A DNA stretch of 64,000 bases, from assembly GCF_027923905.1 (NCBI RefSeq), contig NZ_AP026966.1, forward strand, positions 4,217,001 to 4,281,000, written 5' to 3'. The notes beneath the pieces are model-generated. The model worked only from the letters and a program-made list of their open reading frames with translations, did no database searches and had not been told where the DNA came from. Shown here in pieces: positions 9,021 to 18,176 of this stretch; the first letter of the stretch is position 1, and each line of letters starts with the position of its first letter. Made by a program: the position numbers and the translations under genes. This stretch comes from Massilia varians (lineage in GTDB: Bacteria; Pseudomonadota; Gammaproteobacteria; Burkholderiales; Burkholderiaceae_D).

Positions 9021-9977
9021 TCAAGTCGTGGCTTTGGCATCCGCGATCGCGGCGGCCAGGGTGCGCTCGACCAGCGGCACCTTGAATGCGTTGTCCCCGG
9101 TGGTGCGGGCGCCGGCAAGCAAGCCGCCCGCCACCGCCTGCGCCCCGCGCGGGAACGCGGCTTCGGCCGACTCCACCCGCCACGGCTTGTGCGCCACGCC
9201 GCCCAGCGCCACCCGGCCGCTGCCGTCGCGCTGCAGGATGGTGGCCACCGAGACGATCGCAAACGCATAGGACGCGCGGTCGCGCACCTTGCGGTAGCTC
9301 TGCACGCCGCCGACCGGCGGCGGCAGCGTCACGGCGGTGATCAGCTCACCGGGTTTCAGGTTGTGCTCGACGTGCGGCGTAGTGCCCGGCAGGCGGTGGA
9401 AGTCGGCGATCGGGATCACGCGCGTGGCGCCGCTCGGGTCGACCGTCTCGACCTGGGCGTCCAGCACGCGCATGGCCACCGCCATGTCGCTCGGATGCGT
9501 GGCGATGCAGGCATCGCTCTGGCCGACGATCGCGTGCAGGCGGGTGAAGCCGCCGATGGCGCTGCAGCCGCTGCCGGGCCTGCGTTTGTTGCAGGGGACG
9601 TTGGTGTCGTAGAAATAGGGGCAGCGGGTGCGCTGCAGCAGGTTGCCGGCGGTGGTGGCCTGGTTGCGCAGCTGGCCGGAGGCGCCCGCCACCAGCGCGC
9701 GGGTGAGCACGCCGTAGTCGCGCCGCACCCGCAGGTCGGCCGCCAGGTCCGAGTTGCGCACCAGCGCGCCGATGCGCAGGCCGCCGTTTGGCGCCGGCTC
9801 GATGCGGTCGAGCGCCAGGTCGTTGACGTCGATGAGGTGGGCCGGCGTTTCGATCTGGAGCTTCATCAGGTCCAGCAGGTTGGTGCCGCCGGCAACGAAG
9901 CGCGCATTCGGGATGCGCGCGGCGGCGGCGGCCGCTTCCTGCGGGGTCTTGGCCCGTTCGTAGGTAAAGGCTTTCAT
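9021..9977 (-). CDS. paoB: FAD-binding subunit of aldehyde oxidoreductase (PaoB-like)
   Basis: The FAD-carrying electron-transfer subunit, 318 residues. The N-terminal FAD-binding PCMH-type domain contains [17 protein letters not shown], and a [4Fe-4S]-type Cys cluster appears as [18 protein letters not shown] plus GSGCSAIGG, as in PaoB. The start is the ATG whose first bases overlap the paoA stop (ATGA), giving translational coupling. Upstream in-frame codons are a shadow of paoA. It relays electrons from molybdopterin to [2Fe-2S] clusters and FAD in the three-subunit complex. Confidence 0.87.
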   Translation of the reverse strand: MKAFTYERAKTPQEAAAAAARIPNARFVAGGTNLLDLMKLQIETPAHLIDVNDLALDRIEPAPNGGLRIGALVRNSDLAADLRVRRDYGVLTRALVAGASGQLRNQATTAGNLLQRTRCPYFYDTNVPCNKRRPGSGCSAIGGFTRLHAIVGQSDACIATHPSDMAVAMRVLDAQVETVDPSGATRVIPIADFHRLPGTTPHVEHNLKPGELITAVTLPPPVGGVQSYRKVRDRASYAFAIVSVATILQRDGSGRVALGGVAHKPWRVESAEAAFPRGAQAVAGGLLAGARTTGDNAFKVPLVERTLAAAIADAKATT

Positions 9978-10627
9978 CGTTTCATCCCCGCTACTTCGGC
10001 AATCGCTTCCTGGATGTTGGAGTACGCCCCGCAGCGGCAGATATTGCCGCTCATGCGCTCGCGGAATTCCATTTCGCTCGGCTGCGCGCCGGCGTTCAGG
10101 TCGGCCGTGACGTGGCTCGGCGCGCCGGTGCGGATCTCTTCCAGCATGCCGACGGCGGAGCAGATCTGGCCCGGCGTGCAAAAGCCGCACTGGTAGCCGT
10201 CGTGCTTGATGAAGGCGCGCTGCAGCGGATGCAGGTTGGTCGGGGTACCGAGGCCCTCGATGGTGGTGATCTCATGGCCTTCCTGCATCACGGCCAGGGT
10301 CAGGCAGGAGGTGGTGCGGCGGCCGTCGATCAGCACCGTGCAGGCGCCGCACTGGCCCTGGTCGCAGCCCTTCTTGCTGCCGGTGAGGTGCAGGCGGTCG
10401 CGCAGCGCATCCAGCAGCGTGGTGCGCGGGTCGACCATCAACTGGTGCTCGATGCCGTTGACCTTCAGCCGGACGCTCATGGTCGTAGGCAGGGTGGAGG
10501 CGGCCGGCTGGGCGGCGGCGGGCGCTGCCTGGGCCGGCGCCGCGAGCTGGGAGGCTACCGCGACGCCGCCGACGGCGGCGGTCGACGCCTTGAGCAGCTG
10601 GCGCCGGTTGGGATCGAAGTCGGGCAT
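9974..10627 (-). CDS. paoA: [2Fe-2S] subunit of aldehyde oxidoreductase, Tat-exported (PaoA-like)
   Basis: The small iron-sulfur subunit, 217 residues. A twin-arginine signal ([16 protein letters not shown], then an Ala-rich stretch) predicts folded export with its partners. The plant-type ferredoxin domain has [12 protein letters not shown], and the second cluster domain has CGFCTPGQ and [13 protein letters not shown]. The chosen ATG has a good ribosome binding site (GGAAG, 5 nt away); longer frames upstream lack one. It is first in paoABC. The Tat signal on this subunit supports a periplasmic complex. Confidence 0.88.
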   Translation of the reverse strand: MPDFDPNRRQLLKASTAAVGGVAVASQLAAPAQAAPAAAQPAASTLPTTMSVRLKVNGIEHQLMVDPRTTLLDALRDRLHLTGSKKGCDQGQCGACTVLIDGRRTTSCLTLAVMQEGHEITTIEGLGTPTNLHPLQRAFIKHDGYQCGFCTPGQICSAVGMLEEIRTGAPSHVTADLNAGAQPSEMEFRERMSGNICRCGAYSNIQEAIAEVAGMKR

Positions 10628-10951
10628 CGTACTTCCTTTCGTATGGGGTGCTGGCTGGAGGGGCGATTTGATGAAAATGCGCATGCAAGAACATAGCGCT
10701 TTTTTAATTTTCAAGGCGTGCAGTTCGTTCCGGTGCGCAGCCCTGGGATGGTCGGGGCGTGACAAAGCCGCACTGCATGTGAAAAATGCAAGGGCTTATG
10801 AATAGAATTCATGAATCCGAGGCAGTAATCATTACGTACAGTAATGAATGCACGCGCTTATCCGGTCCGCATCATCGTGTGGGGCTTCATGCAGACTTAA
10901 GAATATGGCAATGCGTTCGGGTACAGTCGGCAGGCCATCCACTTCCGCCCC
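10628..10951. promoter_or_regulatory. Divergent intergenic region with overlapping inverted repeats
   Basis: It separates paoA (minus) from a secreted protein gene (plus), so both promoters lie here. At 10825-10846 there are overlapping inverted repeats, GTAAT-C-ATTAC and CATTAC-N5-GTAATG, and a 10-bp palindrome ATTCATGAAT occurs nearby. These could be an operator for an unknown regulator. No gene is seen. Confidence 0.3.
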
Positions 10952-11401
10952 ATGACGATGAAAGCCAGGTTCCTGACGATGCTCGTACCCCTCGCGGCCG
11001 CCCCTGGCCTGGTCCATGCCGATGCGCCGGATGGGCGCCAGCCGGCGCCCTACGATCCCTTCGCCATGCCCGCGGCGGCGCCCGCCGCGCCCGTGCCGGG
11101 CGCGCGTCCCAGCGACGAAGCGATCAGGGCCGCCATCCGCGCCACCCTCGACGACATGCCTTTGAGCGCGGTGCCGAGCGCCGGCGATGTCCTCAGCAGC
11201 CGTCCCTACCGCGAATTCGCCCGCAAGGTGTCGGAAGCGAAGAAAGCCCACTGCCTCGGCCCCGAACCGCTCAAGCACCAGCCGCACAGCTTCGTCGCCA
11301 AGACCGTGCTCGGCGACTATGTGTTCGGCGTCGGCGGCGTGTTCGCCGCGCCTTTCTGGGCCGCCGCCATCCTGCGCGGCAAGTGCAACTGGACCCGCTG
11401 A
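10952..11401 (+). CDS. Secreted protein of unknown function
   Basis: A 149-residue protein with a signal peptide (MTMKARFLTMLVPLAAAPGLVHA), a Pro/Ala-rich linker, and a compact C-terminal half. That half has two cysteines (AKKAHCLGPEP and GKCNWTR) and a glycine-rich hydrophobic segment (GDYVFGVGGVFAAPFWAAAI). The ATG two codons later is an alternative start. It stands alone, tail to tail with the TonB receptor gene. I do not recognise the family; the distinct secretion signal and coding bias support a real gene. Confidence 0.6.
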   Translation: MTMKARFLTMLVPLAAAPGLVHADAPDGRQPAPYDPFAMPAAAPAAPVPGARPSDEAIRAAIRATLDDMPLSAVPSAGDVLSSRPYREFARKVSEAKKAHCLGPEPLKHQPHSFVAKTVLGDYVFGVGGVFAAPFWAAAILRGKCNWTR

Positions 11402-11402
11402 A

Positions 11403-13382
11403 TCAGAAAGCGGCGCGCACGCCCACGGTGAGGCTGCGTCCCGCCAGCGGCGCCACGTCCTTCAGGACCGACGTCGAGATGCGGATCTCGTGGTCGAGCA
11501 GGTTCTTGCCGATGATGAACCAGGTCAGGTCGGCGTGTCGGAAGCGCTGGGTGTAGGACAGGTTGGCGTCGAGCTGGGTGTAGCCCGGCGTCGGCGTCGA
11601 CTCGAACGCGGCCAGGCGCTCCTGCTTCATTGCGCGCAGCAGCGAGACGCCACCGCGCAGCGCGCCCTGGCGGTAGCCGGCCTCGAACCCGATGCGCTTG
11701 GCCGGCTGCAGCGGCAGGCTGCCGGCGTGGTCCAGCGAGCCGCGCGACAGATCGCCGAAGGCGCGCAGCGACAGGCCCTGCGTATGCGGATGCCGGTTGT
11801 AGCTGATCTCGGCCTCCGCGCCGCGGATGGTGGCGTCGGCCTGGCGGAAGATGCGCTCGCGCAGCTCGTCGCCCGGATTGCCCTCGTCGTCCAGCAGCGT
11901 ATCGCCGACTTCGCCGTAGATGAAGTCGCGCACGCGGTTCTCGAACAGGTTGGCCTGCCAGCGCACCAGGCCCGTGACCTTGCGCAAGGACAGCTCCAGG
12001 TTGCGCGAGGTCTCCTTCTTGAAATTCGGGTTGCCGATGTCGTAGGTCAGGGTCGACTCGTGCGGACCGCTCGAATACAGCTCGTCGGTGCCCGGCGCAC
12101 GTTGCGCCACCGAGGCGGTGACGCCCACTGTGTAGTCGCGCGCCAGGGGCCAGACCGCGCCCGCCGAGTAGGACAGCAAGTCGAAGCTGCGGCGCGGCGC
12201 CCCGCCTTCCGGCTCGCGCTTCACCGATTCCACCCGCACGCCGGCGTTCACGCGGGCCTTGCCGAACTGGCGCTGCTCGACCAGGAAGGCCGCATGGCTG
12301 TCCGACACGGTGACCGGCACCGTCGCCGCTTCGCCGCTGTCGGCGCTCAGGCCGGAGAAGCGCGTGTGCTCGGTCTGGATGCCGAAACTGCCTTCCCAGC
12401 CGGCTAGCGGCCTGTGGGTCAGCTCCAGGCGCGACTCCAGCGAGCGGTTCGAAAAAATGGTCTCGGGACCGCCCTCGGCGTTCAGTTCGACGTGGCCGTA
12501 GTCGGAGTAGCCGGCCTTGAAGCGCAGCTTCTCGAAGCCCGGCATCGGCGCGTTCAGCTGGCCGTCGATGTCGTAGCGCGTCTGGTCGAGGTCGATCGTG
12601 GCGCCCTCGCCGCCCGGGATGCCGTAGCGCTTGTCGAGCGAGCTGACCGAAGCGCCCAAGTAGCCGCGTTCGCCGATGTAGGAGGCGCCCGCGCCCAGGG
12701 TGTGCTGGCGCAGGGCCGAATTCGGGACCGTGTCGCCGACCGGCGTGTCCGGGACGTGATAGTCGCCGGCGTCGCGCCCGCTGCCGTCCACGTGCAGCGC
12801 CACCTTGCCGCTCGAGGCGTCGCCCGAGAACGAGACGGCGCGCCCGTGGTCGACGCTGCTGTAGCGGCTTTCCACCACGCCGCTCGGCTTGTCGTGCAGC
12901 TCGGTCGGGATGCGTTCGTTGACCACGTTGACTAGGCCGCCGATCGCGCCCGAGCCGTACAGCAGCGCCGCCGGGCCGCGCAGGATCTCGATCTGGCGCG
13001 CGGTGGCCGCCTCCCCGGTGACGGCGTGGTCGTTCGACAGGCCGGACAGGTCCGACACCGACATGCCGTTTTCCAGCACCTTGACACGGTTGCCTTCCAG
13101 GCCGCGGATGATCGGGCGCGAGGCGCCGGCACCGAAGGCCGATGCCGACACGCCCAGTTCACCGCTCAGGGTGTCGCCCAGCGAACTTCCCAGCTTGCTG
13201 CGCAGTTCGTCGCCGGCCAGCACCTTGGCCGGCGTGAGGATCTGGTCGCCCTCGGCGGCATTGAAAGGACTGGCGGTGACGACGACGGTCGCGACGGGCT
13301 GGCCGGTGCTGGTCTGGGCAAACGAGAACGGTGCGAGTGCGGCCAATACCGCGCTCGCCAGGATGGTACGCTGGACGTGCAT
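11403..13382 (-). CDS. TonB-dependent receptor, ZnuD-like
   Basis: An outer-membrane receptor of 659 residues: signal peptide ending in PFSFAQ, a plug domain (~40-170) with RPIIRGLEGNRVKVLENGM and ATARQIEILRGPAALLYGSG, then a 22-strand-type barrel ending in TVGVRAAF with the terminal Phe. The plug motif and GLSNDHAVTGEAA stretch resemble ZnuD-type zinc receptors of betaproteobacteria rather than siderophore receptors. The start has a GAGGA site 7 nt upstream. A small membrane-anchored protein precedes it in the same direction. Substrate (zinc or another metal) is inferred. Confidence 0.82.
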   Translation of the reverse strand: MHVQRTILASAVLAALAPFSFAQTSTGQPVATVVVTASPFNAAEGDQILTPAKVLAGDELRSKLGSSLGDTLSGELGVSASAFGAGASRPIIRGLEGNRVKVLENGMSVSDLSGLSNDHAVTGEAATARQIEILRGPAALLYGSGAIGGLVNVVNERIPTELHDKPSGVVESRYSSVDHGRAVSFSGDASSGKVALHVDGSGRDAGDYHVPDTPVGDTVPNSALRQHTLGAGASYIGERGYLGASVSSLDKRYGIPGGEGATIDLDQTRYDIDGQLNAPMPGFEKLRFKAGYSDYGHVELNAEGGPETIFSNRSLESRLELTHRPLAGWEGSFGIQTEHTRFSGLSADSGEAATVPVTVSDSHAAFLVEQRQFGKARVNAGVRVESVKREPEGGAPRRSFDLLSYSAGAVWPLARDYTVGVTASVAQRAPGTDELYSSGPHESTLTYDIGNPNFKKETSRNLELSLRKVTGLVRWQANLFENRVRDFIYGEVGDTLLDDEGNPGDELRERIFRQADATIRGAEAEISYNRHPHTQGLSLRAFGDLSRGSLDHAGSLPLQPAKRIGFEAGYRQGALRGGVSLLRAMKQERLAAFESTPTPGYTQLDANLSYTQRFRHADLTWFIIGKNLLDHEIRISTSVLKDVAPLAGRSLTVGVRAAF

Positions 13383-13462
13383 GATGAATTCCTCAAAACG
13401 AAAACGGACGGACACGCCTGCGCGAAACGGACGGCGCAGGGGCATCGGGCGGGTTCAGGACA

Positions 13463-13867
13463 TCAGGCGACGGGGGGAGCGCGGGACGAGAAGTAAGGCG
13501 TGAACGGCGCATGCCGCGATGCGAAGGCCGTCCACAGGGCCGGCATGCGGCCGGCAGGCAGGATGGCGATCGTGCACGCCGGGGTATCCAGCGCCGGCGC
13601 CACGGTGGCGGCGTCGAAGGCGATGCAGGAGTGCGGGACGGTGTTCTGGTGCGAGGCCGCGGAACCGTTGACGGCGCTGTCGAGCGCGGCGGATGCGTAC
13701 TGCGTGGCGTGCGCGATCCGGTGCGCCAGGCCCTGCCAGTGCGCAAACACCATCGCCAGCGTCAGCAGGAATGCGACGAGGTAGCGGGTGGAGCGGATGC
13801 GTGGAAGGCTGGCGAGCATCTGTGTGGTCGAAGGGCCGGAGCGGAACGTGGCGCTGAAGGACGGCAT
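13463..13867 (-). CDS. Small exported/membrane-anchored protein preceding the TonB receptor
   Basis: About 134 residues with a single hydrophobic segment (YLVAFLLTLAMVFAHW) near the N-terminus, then a Cys/His-containing tail (VPHSCIAFDAATV, PACTIAIL). It resembles DUF2946-type small proteins found beside metal-uptake receptors, but the match is weak. The start is uncertain: a perfect TATAAT lies on this strand at 13866-13871, overlapping the first ATG, which favours the internal ATG at 13819 (118 residues). It lies 80 bp upstream of the receptor gene in the same direction. Confidence 0.5.
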   Translation of the reverse strand: MPSFSATFRSGPSTTQMLASLPRIRSTRYLVAFLLTLAMVFAHWQGLAHRIAHATQYASAALDSAVNGSAASHQNTVPHSCIAFDAATVAPALDTPACTIAILPAGRMPALWTAFASRHAPFTPYFSSRAPPVA

Positions 13868-13871
13868 TATA
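13866..13871 (-). promoter_or_regulatory. Candidate -10 element upstream of the TonB receptor operon
   Basis: A perfect TATAAT on the minus strand, preceded at 18 bp by the weak -35 CTGTCG. It lies in the gap to the divergent hydrolase gene and is well placed to drive the small protein and the receptor. Confidence 0.4.
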
Positions 13872-13974
13872 ACTGGATGGCGGGCGCGCCGACAGCCATG
13901 GGTGGCGACCGGCCCGCGCATTGCGTGCTAGCTTCTCGTCCGACAACACCTTCCACCTTCCGCGAGGAGAGCAC

Positions 13975-15219
13975 ATGGCACGCCATCCCGGCATCTTCCC
14001 CACCTTCTTCCTGTCCGGCTTCGAATGCTCGACTTTCCTCTGGAAAGACGGCGTACGGCGCAACCTGGTCGCGGAGACCGGCCATGACTGGCATGCCGCC
14101 GAGGATTACCGCATCCTGAGCAGTCTCGGCATCGCCGTCGCGCGCGAAGGCATCCCCTGGCCGCTGGTGGACCGGGGCGGCGCCTGCGACTTTTCCATGA
14201 TCGATCCCTACATCACGGCGATGAACGCGTCGAAGATCACGCCGATCTGGGACCTCTGCCATTACGGTTACCCGGACGACCTCGATCCGTTCTCGGATGC
14301 CTTCACGGAGCGCTTCGCGCGCTACTGCCGCGCGTGCGCTGAATACGTGGTTCCGAAGCTGCGCGGCCCGCACTTCTTCACGCCCATCAACGAGATCACC
14401 TTCTTCTCCTTCTGCGCCGGCGAATGGGGCTGGGCCGCGCCCTACCGCTGCAGCCGCGAGGACCGCGCCCGCCTGTTAAAGGCCCTGTGCCGCGCGGCGA
14501 TCGCCGGCGCCAGGGCGATCCGCGAGGTCGATCCGCAGGCGCGCATGGTGCACATCGACCCTCTGGTGCGGGTGGTGGCGCCGCGCGACCGGCCCGACCA
14601 GATCGAGGCGGCGCGCTACGAAACCGAGGTGGACAGCTTCCTGGCCTGGGACATCATCGCCGGCCGCGAGCATCCGGAATTCGGCGGCTCGCCCGAGATC
14701 CTCGACATCGTCGGCACCAACGTGTATTCCTTCGGCCAGATGGAATACCGCGAGAGCGGCCCGCACGCCCCGCTGGAGCCCGGCGACGAGCGCATCGCGC
14801 CGCTGTGCGACATGCTCGACACCGTCTGGCAGCGCTACCGCAGGCCGATGATCATCGGCGAGACCAGCGGCCTCGGACACGGGCGGCCGGACTGGCTGCG
14901 CGACGTGATGGGCGAATCGCTGGCCGCGGTGCGGCGCGGCATGGACTTGCAGGGCGTCTGCCTGTTCCCGGCTGTGGACATGCCGGACTGGCATACCGGC
15001 GAATGGGTCGGCAACGGCATCTGCGACGTGCGCGAGGAGTGCGGCGAGCTCAAACGCATGCCGAACCAGGCCTATGTCGAGGAACTGCGGCGCTGGCAGA
15101 AGGAACTGAACCGGGTGACCAGCCTGGACGAGGATCCGTACAGCGATCCGGTGGAACTGCAGGACGTGGTCGACGCGGCGCAGCGCCTCAAGGTGCAGCC
15201 GGACAAGGACTGGGCTTGA
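13975..15219 (+). CDS. Glycoside hydrolase family 1-like protein
   Basis: A cytoplasmic protein of 414 residues with a (beta/alpha)8-type hydrolase pattern. FFTPINEITFFSFCAG matches the GH1 acid/base NE(P/I) motif, and MIIGETSGLGHG fits the strand-7 nucleophile Glu. The start DYRILSSLGIAVAREGIPWP resembles the GH1 substrate loop. It is shorter than classical beta-glucosidases (~450) and lacks a signal peptide. The start is set by GAGGAGA 5 nt upstream. It has no obvious partner genes. Family membership is likely; the substrate is unknown. Confidence 0.7.
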   Translation: MARHPGIFPTFFLSGFECSTFLWKDGVRRNLVAETGHDWHAAEDYRILSSLGIAVAREGIPWPLVDRGGACDFSMIDPYITAMNASKITPIWDLCHYGYPDDLDPFSDAFTERFARYCRACAEYVVPKLRGPHFFTPINEITFFSFCAGEWGWAAPYRCSREDRARLLKALCRAAIAGARAIREVDPQARMVHIDPLVRVVAPRDRPDQIEAARYETEVDSFLAWDIIAGREHPEFGGSPEILDIVGTNVYSFGQMEYRESGPHAPLEPGDERIAPLCDMLDTVWQRYRRPMIIGETSGLGHGRPDWLRDVMGESLAAVRRGMDLQGVCLFPAVDMPDWHTGEWVGNGICDVREECGELKRMPNQAYVEELRRWQKELNRVTSLDEDPYSDPVELQDVVDAAQRLKVQPDKDWA

Positions 15220-15233
15220 TGCTCGTTCCCACG

Positions 15234-15352
15234 GGGGTCAGGTCTGACATTCGGACACAAACTCAACAGTAAAGCTCGAGCACCCGACGTTGGAAGTGCG
15301 GTCGCAGCGTGGATGACAGCAGAGGTCGTGTCTGAATGTCAGACCTGACCCC
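15234..15352. repeat. REP-like inverted repeat (GGGGTCAGGTCTGACATT type)
   Basis: Two ~25-nt arms at 15234-15258 and 15328-15352 are near-perfect reverse complements, each starting or ending in GGGGTCAGGTCTGACATT. They surround ~70 nt of non-coding sequence. A diverged copy of the same pair occurs at 54971-55054. The arrangement resembles repeats mobilised by REP-associated tyrosine transposases, though none is encoded here. Confidence 0.7.
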
Positions 15353-15371
15353 GATGTTGACCTTGATATTG

Positions 15372-16178
15372 CTACTTCAACTGCGCCAGCCGCTGCCTGG
15401 CGACATTCGCCGCGGGCGAGCCTGCGTGGGCCGCGATCACGCGCTGCAGCGCTTCCCTGGCGTGCTTCTTGTCGTTCAACTGGGAGAAGCTGGCGGCGAT
15501 GTTGAGCATCGCTTCCGGCACGTTGGCGCTGTCGGCATGGCGGGCCAGCATGTCTTCGTGCGCCGCGATGGCCTTCTTGTAGTCGCCCTGGGAAAAATAG
15601 GCATTGCCCAGCCAGTAGCGGGCGTCGGCCGCATGATCGGAATCGGGAAACAGGCGCAGGAAGGCTTGCAGGCCGGTGACGGCCTCCTTGTAGTGCCCTG
15701 CCCTGAAGGTGTTCATCACGCGCTCGTAGGCGCGTTTTTCCGGCGATACCGCTCCCGCTGCGCGCTCGTCGAGCGCTTCCAGGCGCGATTCGAACTTCCT
15801 GACACGCGTGTCGAGGTCGGCGTACAGGTCGCGCTGGTTCTTGCGCGCGTTGGCGATGTCGTTGGTCAGCAGCTCGATCTGTCCGCGCAGGTTGGCCAGC
15901 TCGCGCATGGTCTGCTCGTGCTGGTTCAGCATGTCCAGGCCCAGCGTCTTGTCGCCCTTGGTATCGATGCGCGCATGGAGTGCGCGAATCAGGGTGTCGA
16001 TATCGCGCAGCTTGTTGTCGACCTTGGCGCCCAGCGCCACGATCGCGCTACGGGCTTCGTCGTCGGCGAGCAGTCCGGCCCCGGCATGCGGGGACAGGCA
16101 AGCGGCCAGCAAGAAAGCTGCGCCGGCGCGCCGGCGCAGGCTAGCGCCGTCCACGGTAAGGCTCGCACCCGATGCCAT
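15372..16178 (-). CDS. cpoB: Cell-division coordinator CpoB-like (YbgF) protein
   Basis: About 268 residues: an exported N-terminus (AGAAFLLAACLSPHAGAG), an N-terminal coiled coil (NQHEQTMRELANLRGQIELL), then a C-terminal TPR domain (YERVMNTFRAGHYKEAVTGL; YWLGNAYFSQGDYKKAIAAH). This is the layout of CpoB, which links peptidoglycan synthesis to the Tol-Pal system in the periplasm. Unusually, tol-pal genes are not adjacent. The start is uncertain: the ATG used overlaps the 3' end of the excalibur gene by 38 bp, and its ribosome site is weak. Confidence 0.75.
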   Translation of the reverse strand: MASGASLTVDGASLRRRAGAAFLLAACLSPHAGAGLLADDEARSAIVALGAKVDNKLRDIDTLIRALHARIDTKGDKTLGLDMLNQHEQTMRELANLRGQIELLTNDIANARKNQRDLYADLDTRVRKFESRLEALDERAAGAVSPEKRAYERVMNTFRAGHYKEAVTGLQAFLRLFPDSDHAADARYWLGNAYFSQGDYKKAIAAHEDMLARHADSANVPEAMLNIAASFSQLNDKKHAREALQRVIAAHAGSPAANVARQRLAQLK

Positions 16179-16521
16179 CGCCGTCGCGGTCGAGGTGGGG
16201 GCCATAGCCAGGCTCGCCGATGCGGACCGGCGCCGCGCCTGCCGCCCGCGCCTCCGTGCAGTTTTTAAAAGCACCGCCCCCGCGCATGCTCCCCTGCGCG
16301 CCCGTCCTGAGAGGCGCCAGGCCCTCGGCGGAGGCATAGGAGGGCGAGACCGGCTGCCGTGCCGGGCTGCGGTGGCAATGGTAGTCGCCGGTCTTGCGGT
16401 TGACGTGGCAACCGTCCGCATTCAGGCCGCCGCCATGGGCACTGGCGCTAGAGGAGACGAACGACGCGCCCAGCGCGGCCAACAGCCGAAGAGTTGCCTT
16501 CATCTGCACATCCATCCCCAT
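16141..16521 (-). CDS. Secreted excalibur calcium-binding domain protein
   Basis: A 126-residue secreted protein. After the signal peptide comes an HGGGLNADGCHVNRKTGDYHCH segment (YHYH-like, present in some competence-type nucleases). The C-terminus is an excalibur domain, FKNCTEARAAGAAP followed by HLDRDGDGIGCEPY with the Asp-rich calcium loop. An ATG six codons in (16503) is an alternative start. It overlaps the next gene on the same strand, suggesting co-transcription. The domain call is confident; the role is unknown. Confidence 0.8.
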   Translation of the reverse strand: MGMDVQMKATLRLLAALGASFVSSSASAHGGGLNADGCHVNRKTGDYHCHRSPARQPVSPSYASAEGLAPLRTGAQGSMRGGGAFKNCTEARAAGAAPVRIGEPGYGPHLDRDGDGIGCEPYRGRR

Positions 16522-16629
16522 TCGAATCGGTCAAACATCCTTACCAAGTCTCATGCATACCTGGTAACCCGATCCAATGGTAGTGATTGATGGAATTTCA
16601 CGCAAGAAATAGTCGAGGGCGAAATGGCA

Positions 16630-17163
16630 TTAATGCTGATCGGGTAGCCATTCGAGCAGATCGGTCACACCGATATCGACACCCGCTTGCGACAACAGGG
16701 GGCCGGCCTGGCCGCGGTGATGGGTTTGATGGTTGAAGAAGTGCAGCAGCAGGCTGCCGAAGTGCTTGCGATTGTCGCCGCGCGCGTTCCGGTATGAGAG
16801 GGGCTGGGCCAGGTCGCTCTCCAGCACCTCCGCCGCGAAGGCCGTGATGATTGCATCGAGCCGCACGCGGTGCTGGTGCAGCACAGGCAGTTCGTCGCTG
16901 TAGCGCTAGGCCAGGCCGGCGGGCGCGGGAATGTCGGCCAGCGGCCGCAAGGATGCGAAGGCCGAGGGATGTCCCATGAAGCGGCGCAGCCAGATGGTAT
17001 CTCCGGCAACGATGTGATTCAGGGTGCCCACGATCGAGCTGAAGAACGCGCCCCGGTCGGCCAGCAGCAGCTCCTGCGGCAGGCTGGCGGCGGCGGCATA
17101 CACCCTGCCGTTCATGGCCGCGTTATAGAACGCCAATAAGACGATGTCGTCGCGGGTCGGCAT
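16630..17163 (-). pseudogene. DinB-family protein gene with in-frame amber stop
   Basis: Two open stretches lie in the same frame, separated only by a TAG at 16906-16908. The first encodes a DinB-like N-terminus (LLAFYNAAMNGRVY, GTLNHIVAGDTIWLRRFMGH). The second encodes the C-terminal part (FGSLLLHFFNHQTHHRGQ), where the HQTHHRGQ motif is the DinB metal site. Read through, the product would be about 177 residues, normal for DinB/YfiT proteins. A nonsense mutation or sequencing error is the simplest reading; the metal-site half is otherwise well preserved. Confidence 0.75.
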
Positions 17164-17203
17164 GCCGGTTGGTCTCCTGCCTGTTCAGTGTCGGAAGCGG
17201 CGA

Positions 17204-18082
17204 TCATACGGAGAGCAGGCCGTCGATACAAGTGAGCGCATGGCCGCCGACCCGGATCGCTTCGTCCGAGATCGCCAGCCGCAGCACGCCGGCGCGCCCG
17301 ACCATCTCGCCCTGGGTGGCCAGCAAGTTGTGGCCGAAGGTCTCGAGCTGCCCCGTGTGGCGCAGAAAGGCACCCACGGCGCCGGTGCCGCTGCCGCACA
17401 CCGGGTCCTCGTTGACGCCATGCGCGGGCGCGAAAGCGCGCACCTCGATGCCCGCCGCGCTGCCCGGATCGTGGGCGCCGAAAATGACGACGCCCGTGTG
17501 CCGCTCCTTGATGTCCTGCGCCTTCATGCGCTGCAGGTCCGGTTCGCAGGCCAGCACCGCGCGGGCGCCCGTCAGCTGGGCAACCACCCAGCGTGCGCCG
17601 ACCTCGACCAGGTAGGGGGCGACGTTCACTTCCAGGTCGGCGCCGAGGATGGATTCCAGCCGGGCGGCCTGCGCCGTGTCCAGCGCGGTGAGGCTGGGCG
17701 CGGGCAGTTCGAACGAGATCCAGGGTGCGCCCTGCCCTTCGTGCTCGACCGTCAAGGTGACCAGCCCGGCGCCGCATTGCTGCACCAATATACCCTCCCT
17801 TGCCTGCACGCTGCCTGCTTCCAGCAGCGCATGCGCGGTGCCGATGGTCGGATGGCCGGCGAACGGCAGCTCGCCGCCAGGCGTGAAGATGCGGACATGG
17901 TAGTCGGCGCCCGGCTGCGTCGGCGGCAGCACGAAGGTGGTTTCGGACAGGTTGGTCCAGCGGGCGATCTGCTGCATCTGTCCGGCCGACAGGCTAGCGG
18001 CGCCCAGCACGACGGCGACCGGGTTGCCCTTGAACGGGACGGTGGTGAAGACGTCGACGGTCTTGATGGGTAGGCGTGCCAT
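17204..18082 (-). CDS. PhzF-family isomerase
   Basis: A 292-residue cytoplasmic protein with the duplicated hotdog-like PhzF/diaminopimelate-epimerase fold. It starts VDVFTTVPFKGNPVAVVLGA, with the catalytic Glu region NLSETTFVLPP, then GGELPFAGHPTIGTAHALLE and EDPVCGSGTGAVGAFL. PhzF-type enzymes do isomerisations in phenazine synthesis, but no phenazine genes are here, so it is one of the many family members of unknown substrate. It is monocistronic. Confidence 0.88.
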   Translation of the reverse strand: MARLPIKTVDVFTTVPFKGNPVAVVLGAASLSAGQMQQIARWTNLSETTFVLPPTQPGADYHVRIFTPGGELPFAGHPTIGTAHALLEAGSVQAREGILVQQCGAGLVTLTVEHEGQGAPWISFELPAPSLTALDTAQAARLESILGADLEVNVAPYLVEVGARWVVAQLTGARAVLACEPDLQRMKAQDIKERHTGVVIFGAHDPGSAAGIEVRAFAPAHGVNEDPVCGSGTGAVGAFLRHTGQLETFGHNLLATQGEMVGRAGVLRLAISDEAIRVGGHALTCIDGLLSV

Positions 18083-18176
18083 GCTTGCTCCCCGATACGT
18101 GAAGAATAAGGCTGGCGATCAGTGTACAGGCACGGTATGCGATCGGCCACGGCATCGCCGCGAACCAGGCTCGAGG

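Noticed and set aside
6633..10196. A very long open frame (over 1,100 codons) on the plus strand opposite paoABC.
   Set aside because: It lies exactly antisense to three well-recognised genes and has His/Arg/Gly-rich composition typical of high-GC antisense frames.
13863..13880. Possible Zur box near the small gene preceding the ZnuD-like receptor.
   Set aside because: Only one half (GTTATAAT) fits; the second half does not, so I treat it as a -10 element.
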